A stretch of 64,000 nucleotides of DNA, from NCBI GenBank assembly GCA_921293015.1, contig OV121092.1, forward strand, positions 7,074,001 to 7,138,000, in the 5' to 3' direction. Below the pieces are notes generated by a model, which was not told the DNA's origin, ran no database searches, and worked only from the letters and a program-made list of their open reading frames with translations. This document shows, in pieces, positions 56,908-64,000 of this stretch. The stretch is from Phorcus lineatus. Taxonomy: Eukaryota > Mollusca > Gastropoda > Trochida > Trochidae. The position numbers were made by a program, and so were the translations under genes. Each line of letters begins with the position of its first letter. Position 1 is the stretch's first letter.

Positions 56908-59900
56908 ATGGCTGTTGGGAACGATCATATAGAAGACGTTTCTGCATCATTAGTTAGAGAATATCTCAGTAGAAAGGTAAATAATGATGAAATCAGAAAA
57001 GTAAATAACTTTGTGTTCAAATCGCAGAGATCTCACAAGTGACATTCTCGTTATGCCACGGATAAAAACCTACCCTGCTGTAGGTTAAAGCATCTCAGAG
57101 ACAGATGATCATTCATGCCACTAAACTATGATGGTGTAGATGAAAGAAAAAACCTTGATAATGTAGAACTTAAAAGTTAATTTGTAATAATGTTGAAATG
57201 CACCTGTCAGTGCCACTGAAACTCATCAAACAACTAACCAATTCTCTCCATAATTGAAGGCTTAGTATATGCAGGCATGGTTGCATATGGATCTAACAGT
57301 TGCTACTTTCCATTTGTTAAAGATTTTAAAACTTTCCACAATTTTAGGTAATGATTTATTATCATTAATTGTTTGGTTCAGTGACACTTGATACATGAGA
57401 AGTCAAACTGTTTGATGATGACGTGTTTACTAGGAATTATTTTGTCATTGTTTTGTACCCGTAATCAACATTTTTTTCAATCTTTTTTTTTATTATTTGA
57501 AAACTTCATAATCTCTTTCTTAGGGCTCCAGGTAAGGGCCATACAAGCGTATGTACGTATGAAAAATGCCTTGATTTGATTGTTATGAAACGTATCAAAC
57601 ACTCGGCGAAACCGCATTAGTGGTGGTTTGCCGTTTTTCAAGGGAAGTAACTCCAAAGTCGAATCCAGTATGCAGAGCTATCGGTTTGTTTACGTATTCG
57701 CGCTCGCGTGGTCGGGAGGTATGTTGTCTCAAAGCTTTGACGCATTTTTTTTTTGAAAATCAATAAATAAACAGGTACGTTCCGATAATTGTTAGTTTGT
57801 CAAAGAATATCGGCTTCATATTAAAAGACTGTAGTGTACGTGGACCCACTGACTTTATATGCATATCATTGTACTATAATGATGACAAGCCCCGGGGCCC
57901 TCATTTCAAGAAATCAAACAAATGTAGATCTAATTTTAATATTAAACTGGAAGTCAAAACGTGGTCAACACTAGTAAAAGAGAAATACTAATAGACAGGT
58001 GCCCTTAAGTTTTATTTTTTAAAATTAATTTAAACATTTTCTTCCTGTCGTTATAAATATTTTCCCATCAACATTTAAGAAGGAAGATCTGCATCTTTTG
58101 GACTAGGCTTGTATGAATTAGATTCTAATATTTATGTTTTAGTGTAATATTTCAAATGTGGGCCCTCTGTTGTCAATCTCCTATAAGCGACAAACTAAGA
58201 GGGCCCACATTTTAAAAACCCATGAAATCATGTACTGATATTAATTAACAGATTTTAATCTTGATGTTTTTGTGTAATATTTCAAATGTGGTCCCTCTTG
58301 TCACTCTACTATAAAGAAAAAAAATAGGGGGACCACATTTTAAAAAAAGCATCAAATCATGATGTAAATAGAGAAAATATGAATTCTAAAATGTTGAGAA
58401 TTTTAAATTTTTATTTTTGATTTTGAGGGGAACAAAACTGTTAAATTAATTGAATTTAAGAAAACAAGAAAGGTATTTGAGAACTTATATTAAATGATTA
58501 GTTCGATGAAATCTTACCTGCTTGATTTTATTGAGATATTTCCATCAACAATTAAAAAATCCTTCACTGCATTTTCTTATATAATGGGGAACACTGGTAT
58601 TTATAAACAGCTAGTGCGTTTTGTTTAATATCTTAAATGTGGGCCCTCTTTTATCAGTCACCTACATGCCACAAAATTAGGGGGCCCACATTTTTAAAAA
58701 CTATAAAATCATGATTTTGATACAGAAAATGTGGATTCTAACATGTTAAGATATAAAAAAAATTATTTTCATATTGAGGGGAACAAAACAATTAAATCAA
58801 TTGAATTTTAAGAAAACATGATAGCATGGTTTTGGATTTTATTGAGATGTTTCCATCAACACTTTAAAAAGTCCTGAACTGCATTTTCTTTTACACTGGT
58901 AGAAACAGATTCTGATGTTTTTTGTTTCATATTTGAAATGTTGGCGAACTTTTGTCAAGTCTCAATCGTAGATGGAAACCACGCTCCATCACAACTTTGT
59001 CCTGACCTTGTATCAAATGCATCAACCAATGAACGTACACGGATGATCCATGATCCCTGACCTGACCTTCTTTTGACCAATGAGAAAGCCCTGCTCGTTG
59101 CTATGGCTGTGTACACGATCGCCCTTCTCTCAGTCGGCCAAAAATAACTTGGATCCACATTACTTCGTAGAATAGTTCCCATAGTGTACTTACTTATTTA
59201 AATAATGTCGTACTTGATCCTCAAATACAATGTGGGGGCATTACATAATACGTTTAAAGTTATTAAGCTTCAAAAACTGTCTCGTAAGAAATGTGGTCCC
59301 CCTCATTACGGCCTCTATAAGGAGCGAAAGAAGGGGGACCACATTTGAGATAATCTTATCTTGATGGGAAATAATCATGAAAATTATTTACACCAAAAAG
59401 GAATTCCTTAGTAATATTTTATGAAAAGATCGGCAAATTAGAATCATAGATATCGGACTTTACAGCAGGGATTCGAAACCAAATTGGTTAGCTTCTAGCT
59501 GAACCGCACGAGTTATTTCCCTTGCAAAAGGGCCAACCACCACTAATGCGGTTTCGCCAAACACTCTCATAAATTGCAGTACCATTCAAACAATTATAAA
59601 CATATGTACCTAAGAAAAAAAGAAATAAAGTAGAATGGAACAAAGCACATTGAAGAGGTTTTCTTATTTTGTCATGTTATATCAAAAATTTATTCAAGTT
59701 GTGAAATATTATTAATAATTTTCAACTCACAACAGATGAATTTTATGCAATACTGAATAGCCCTGCTTCCAATTTCCCAAACGATTTAACAAGATCAATA
59801 AATGTTTTAAGCACCTCTTCATTATGAAATTTTCATGTTCTATCTCATGTGAGTGCTTTCCTTTACAGTTTCGACCGCATGATTTTACCTGTCATGACTG

Positions 59901-62900
59901 CATTATTTCAAAACATTATTTCTGCTACCTTAACTCTCTTATGAATATTCGTGACGTGGCTTTACTTGATTTTTTATATGTTTTTTTCCCATCACTTTCT
60001 AGGGTTTGAAGATGACTCTACAGGTCATGGATGAAGAAATGCCCAGAAATAGAAATAGTATCAGCAATAGGCAAGCACTTATGAAAGAACTAAAAATTGA
60101 AAAGCTTATGAAGAAAAATAAGGTAAAACTAGCATGTTTATATTTTTTTATGAATTTTAAGAGAATACCATGCATATGGTTTCTGTATCTATCAACAAAT
60201 TATTTAATATTTACTCTGAAGATGCTTTACAACAACAAAATGTAAGAATGTTTTAATTTTTTTTAATTTGGCCTAATTCAATAAATTTGATAAAAAGAGT
60301 TTTTCTTAGTTGAAATTCAAGAAGTTTTAAAATTTGAAATTGACAATTGCCATGATTATCTGTGCTCATCTAATTCCTTGTTAGGTGAACCTTTAATAAT
60401 CTATTTCTTTGATAAAGATATTAGCATCTTTTATACCTATCCATTGACCAATCTTGTAGAGAGGACCTTCGAATAATAGATTCTTTTGAGGGACACAAGA
60501 CCCTGCCAAAAATGTTGTTGCTGCACTCGTAAGTCATTCTTCCTCTCATTTGAACTCATTATTCAAACATTCAGGTAGTTCAAAGAACATAATTATTTTG
60601 AATGAAGATGTAACTGTTTTTTGGTTTTTATTACAGGATACAGAAGAACCTTTACGCACCATGATAGAGGTGATGTCCCGCCATTTTGTCGAGAGATCGC
60701 CACTCACAAAGGATTCACCAGACTTTGGTTTCCCAGCTTCTGATCGGCCCATGTCTTCACCAAAATCAGATGCATCACCCCGTGGCATATCAGGATCTTC
60801 AAGAATGTGTAACAACAACAACACTGACGTAAAAACTAGACCAGCTACTTCTCATATGAGAAGCAGAAAAGGTAGACTCACTAAATAAGCAAGTGGTTTA
60901 GGGGAGGGTGCTTTCTGTTTCTCCATTTTACTTGGATAGTAAAAGTTATTCACATTGTAAGTTGTTGCTGTTAAAACATGTGTATGTCAGGGGGATTATT
61001 TAGCGTTCCCTCATCATATACCGGTAACTGGCTTGGGGGTCATTTAGACACTCAGTTCACCAGGGTAATTGTCATGTTTTAGGTGGGGAGTGGGCATTCA
61101 ATAGGCTTGAATCTTTTAGATTAATGCTAGGTATTATGGTAGTGGCACTTATAAGAAATGTGTGTTTTAACAGCCGAACCCACCACTCGCTTATAACTTC
61201 TACAGAAAGATGTTGATAATGAGGAGTTTTTTTTGCTTCTAACACAGCGACCGACCGATCAGATGTAGTCATTGATGATGAGGTGGAGAGTGAAACAGTG
61301 CTAGGGGGAGGTAAGTCTGGTATCTTCACCAGCCAGGTCTCGGACAACCAGATAGCTGAACCACGCACACGTCAGGGCCGTCCTCTCTCCTCCAAGCAAC
61401 GACCAATATCTGGCGCTGTCATGAGCAACTTAGATGTAAGTGCTCCCAGATAGTCAGATGTTTGTTATTATAAAATGACTTGAGTATAATGTATACCCGC
61501 ATATCTACTCTCTAATAGACTTCACTATCATATGAAATTCTTTTTTGTTTGTATAGGTTTATATTTTTTAAAATTTATATTTTAGTAACAAAAGTTGCTG
61601 TGGGATTGTGTGTTCAATCATAAAGCATATCAGGATCACTTTACTTCATTTATTTATAATTCACTAAATCATTACACTCATAAAGACAATTGGTTTTTCT
61701 CCAAATAAAATAGAGTTTGATGGTAGTTCCCAACACATTTGAACAAAGTTACAAAATGTCAAAACTTATAAAAATTAATCATATGATACTTTGACTCCAG
61801 GACTCATCTCGTAGACGGGGATCTAAGCCCCGCCTGGTAAGCGGATCGACAGTACGGTCTACTCTCTCATCCAACTCTAACCTGGGCAACAGATCTGATC
61901 CCCTGCTCTCGGATGCTTTAACTGTTCAAAGTTACAATCCAACCTCCGCTATGAGGGATGACCAACGATCGGGAAGCAGGTTAGATAGAAATGCAGACAT
62001 TGCCAATGAACTTCAAAATTCTCGAAGTCGCGTGTCAATCGAGGATGTTTTAGAGAGAAGCACTGAAAGACTGGATCAGATCAGCCGACGCAAGTCACAG
62101 ACCGAGTTTGAAGAGAAACAGAGCAAAGGCTACAGTGTGGACATGTCCAGCATGTCTCGGGATCAACCCAAGAGTAGAGCCAAGTCAAAAACAAGGTTTG
62201 TACAACAGTTTCAGTAATCGTCCTTTTCTTTTGTGTTTTGATAAGTAAATGCTGGTCAGTGGTCAATCCAGAAATGATAAAAGGGGAGGTTATCCTATTG
62301 AAAAGGTGAGGTGTTCACCTGGGGTTGAGGTGTTGTTGACATGTTGGCAGTCGAACTGTCTAAACCCCACTTGGATTCACCTCTGGTGAGTGAACACATT
62401 ACCTTATATCCAGATTGTCTGTCAACAAGCTACTTCTAATTAGTCATAACATGGATATTTACTCCAAATAACAATATCCTTAATCAGCTCCCCTTAACAG
62501 CTGTATAGTTTTAAGCACATCCTTTCAGTATTACTAGCTTAGACTCAGGGAAGATAATTTCATTACCGTATTCGACGTGATAAGCGCCCGGGGCGCTTAA
62601 AAAATTAGTAAAAGGGGGCGCTAATTAAAACAATAAAAATTGTCCTCAAGTTTAGTCTTGAAAGTGTTTTCTTAAGATAGACATGTCTTTGAAATATGGT
62701 TTTGTAACTTTTATCATTTTGATTGTGGCTGGGGGTCTAAAAATCCCCTGTATTCTTCACTTTAGTGGAAGTAAAAGACTTAATGCAAGACTGAAAAACC
62801 TTCTTCAATGAATCAGCATGCAAGGTAAGCAATGTTGAGAGGTGGGCGCTAAACAGGACGCATATTGTTCAGTCAAAAACGTGATGGGTGGGCGCTTATA

Positions 62901-63702
62901 GGGGAGTGGGCGGTTATTAAGTCGAATACGGTATTAACAATATTGATAAATTTTCTATTATATCTTTATGGACATTTAACCAGAAAGTTGCCGTCTGTTT
63001 ACAGTGAAGTGATGAAAACTGTGGTAGGAGACGTTGAATTCGGCGACATGGATGACTTTGATAACGACCTGAGTGATTTGCATCTTGGACCCATCGTAAC
63101 TCCCAACAACAACTTTACCAAGTTGAACATGAACAAGCTCGACTCCAAACCTATCGATACACAGACAGCAGTGGTTTGTACCCCATACCTGAATGATAAG
63201 GAATAAATTTCTGAATAAATAAGCGTCAATTTGAATAGGGAATATTGTTCATTAGTACGAGAAAAAGTCTTGGTTTGGTCATTGGCTCACATTCATACTT
63301 TTATAATACAGTAGCATCAGTTAATTGTAAAACCGGACAGGTTTCCTTGTTTTTATTTTGTCTCTTTGGAAACCTTTCATTTTCTTATCCCTTCATCTTG
63401 TAGATGATATAAAAGACAAATTATACACCTTTCATGAAAATGGATATTGGTCACTGAACTCTGTTTCAAATAAAGAGATGTTATTATTTGGTCTCTAAGT
63501 TGTTTTGAATTTTGTTTACATAATGCTTAAAACTTTTATAGAAAAATGTCAGTTTTTGGTAATTCTTTGTGAATTGTTTCTCTAGGGCTTAAAGACTCTT
63601 ATCCATGGCTCTTCAACTCTGTCCTTTAATGATGAATGGCTCTATCAGAGCTTCAGCTTCTGTGATCTGCCAGGGCTTCAGTACGGCATCGTACAGAAAA
63701 AG
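56908..63702 (+). CDS. MINDY4: MINDY4-type ubiquitin carboxyl-terminal hydrolase, 5' part
   Basis: Exons: 56908-56976, 60003-60122, 60637-60871, 61248-61435, 61801-62195, 63005-63173, 63586-63702. They make 1293 nt (431 codons) in one frame, continuing past the edge. The N-terminus (EDVSASLVREYLSRKGLK) matches human MINDY4 (EEVAASLVREFLSRKGLK), a LisH-like helix, and EEPLRTMIEVMSRHFVER follows. The middle is low-complexity, Ser/Arg-rich linker. Exon 7 (LIHGSSTLSFNDEWLYQSFS...YGIVQKK) opens the catalytic domain; Gln429 is the conserved oxyanion-hole Gln a few residues before the catalytic Cys, which lies in the next, unseen exon. The MINDY family cleaves Lys48-linked polyubiquitin. An earlier out-of-frame ATG at 56903 gives only a 9-codon ORF, so 56908 is preferred. 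Confidence 0.93.
57605..59558. mobile_element. 1.95-kb TIR element with hairpin array (MINDY4 intron 1)
   Basis: The outermost 24 bp, starting GGCGAAACCGC, are a perfect inverted repeat, and similarity extends to about 49 bp (CAAGGGAAGTAACTC). The exact 8-bp direct repeat AAACACTC flanks it (57597-57604 and 59559-59566). The interior has four clear hairpins with AAATGTGGNCCC arms at 58154-58213, 58283-58341, 58634-58694 and 59288-59346. It also has direct repeats of about 300 bp containing TTCCATCAACA and CTGCATTTTCTT. There is no transposase frame. An 8-bp duplication fits hAT, P or Merlin; a GG start is reminiscent of Merlin, but this is not settled. Confidence 0.85.
62566..62931. mobile_element. 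366-bp TIR element in MINDY4 intron 5
   Basis: CCGTATTCGAC on the left and GTCGAATACGG on the right are perfect inverted ends flanked by TA. Subterminal GGCGCT-type motifs (GGGCGCTTA, GGGCGCTAA, GGGCGCTTA) recur inside. It has no coding capacity. The start resembles the degraded repeat at 8290. Confidence 0.75.
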
Positions 63703-64000
63703 GTAACAAGAAATAATATGTCATTGATTCTGTAGCTACACTCTTGGAATCAATCTTTGGTTAGGTCATTGTGATATTGAAATAAAAATTGCCTTGTTAC
63801 GGAATGTTTGTAAAGGGTCAAAATGCTTAATTGTACATTTTCAAACAAAATGCATTTTTATGTCTACAAAGACGTTACATTTAAAACTTGCAGGGTTTCT
63901 GATATGAGCCCTACTCCATAGGGGTCATAACTAGTTGCTTTTTACTGTTACAGTACATAAATCATATCAATCCCAAGCTAATATTGGTATTGAATGGTGC

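Noticed and set aside
58955-59182. 75-codon minus-strand frame inside the hairpin element
   Set aside because: No transposase motif; explained by local GC-richer sequence.

Overview
The window comes from an animal nuclear genome, most likely a mollusc (bivalve or gastropod). The genes are intron-rich with GT-AG introns, the non-coding DNA is AT-rich, and it is crowded with small repeats. These include two tRNA-headed SINE families; the tail of one, ending near GGCGTTAAACCC, resembles SINE tails I recall from molluscs. The species assignment is inference. No retrovirus-like, LTR or capsid-bearing element was recognised.

Layout. (1) 1-5.4 kb, minus strand: the 5' end of a carnitine O-octanoyltransferase-like gene (CROT). 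Its first coding exon is at 3740-3856 and the rest lies off the left edge. The left part also holds a 145-bp tandem-repeat element and a 28-bp GACA-type minisatellite. (2) 5.4-9.2 kb: MITEs, including a family carrying paired CRE (TGACGTCA) motifs. (3) 9.2-12.3 kb, minus strand: a complete three-exon gene for a 136-residue protein I do not recognise, with a very basic C-terminal helix. (4) 12.6-16.6 kb: a LINE 3' end, a SINE and AT-rich DNA. (5) 16.7-24.7 kb, plus: complete ARPC2 (11 coding exons, 300 aa). (6) 24.7-32.2 kb: intergenic, with a degraded LINE hit by at least three smaller insertions. (7) 32.2-51.8 kb, plus: complete RACGAP1 (21 coding exons, 681 aa). (8) 51.8-56.9 kb: intergenic, with two SINEs and a single-unit relative of the 145-bp element. 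(9) 56.9 kb to the right edge, plus: the first seven coding exons of MINDY4, running off the window just before the catalytic cysteine. A 1.95-kb TIR element with a hairpin array sits in its first intron.

The genes do not form an operon. ARPC2 (Arp2/3 branched-actin nucleation) and RACGAP1 (centralspindlin, cytokinesis) are same-strand neighbours with a loose actin/cytokinesis theme. CROT (peroxisomal fatty-acyl transfer) and MINDY4 (deubiquitinase) are unrelated. All exon models were built by hand from splice sites, frame continuity across junctions and remembered family sequences; no alignment was run.

The best leads are: the CRE-carrying MITE family, one derivative of which lies just upstream of the unknown gene; the hairpin-array element in MINDY4 intron 1; the unknown 136-aa gene; the foldback element with a perfect 9-bp target duplication in the LINE; and the 145-bp repeat whose every unit holds an inverted quartet of nuclear-receptor-like half-sites.
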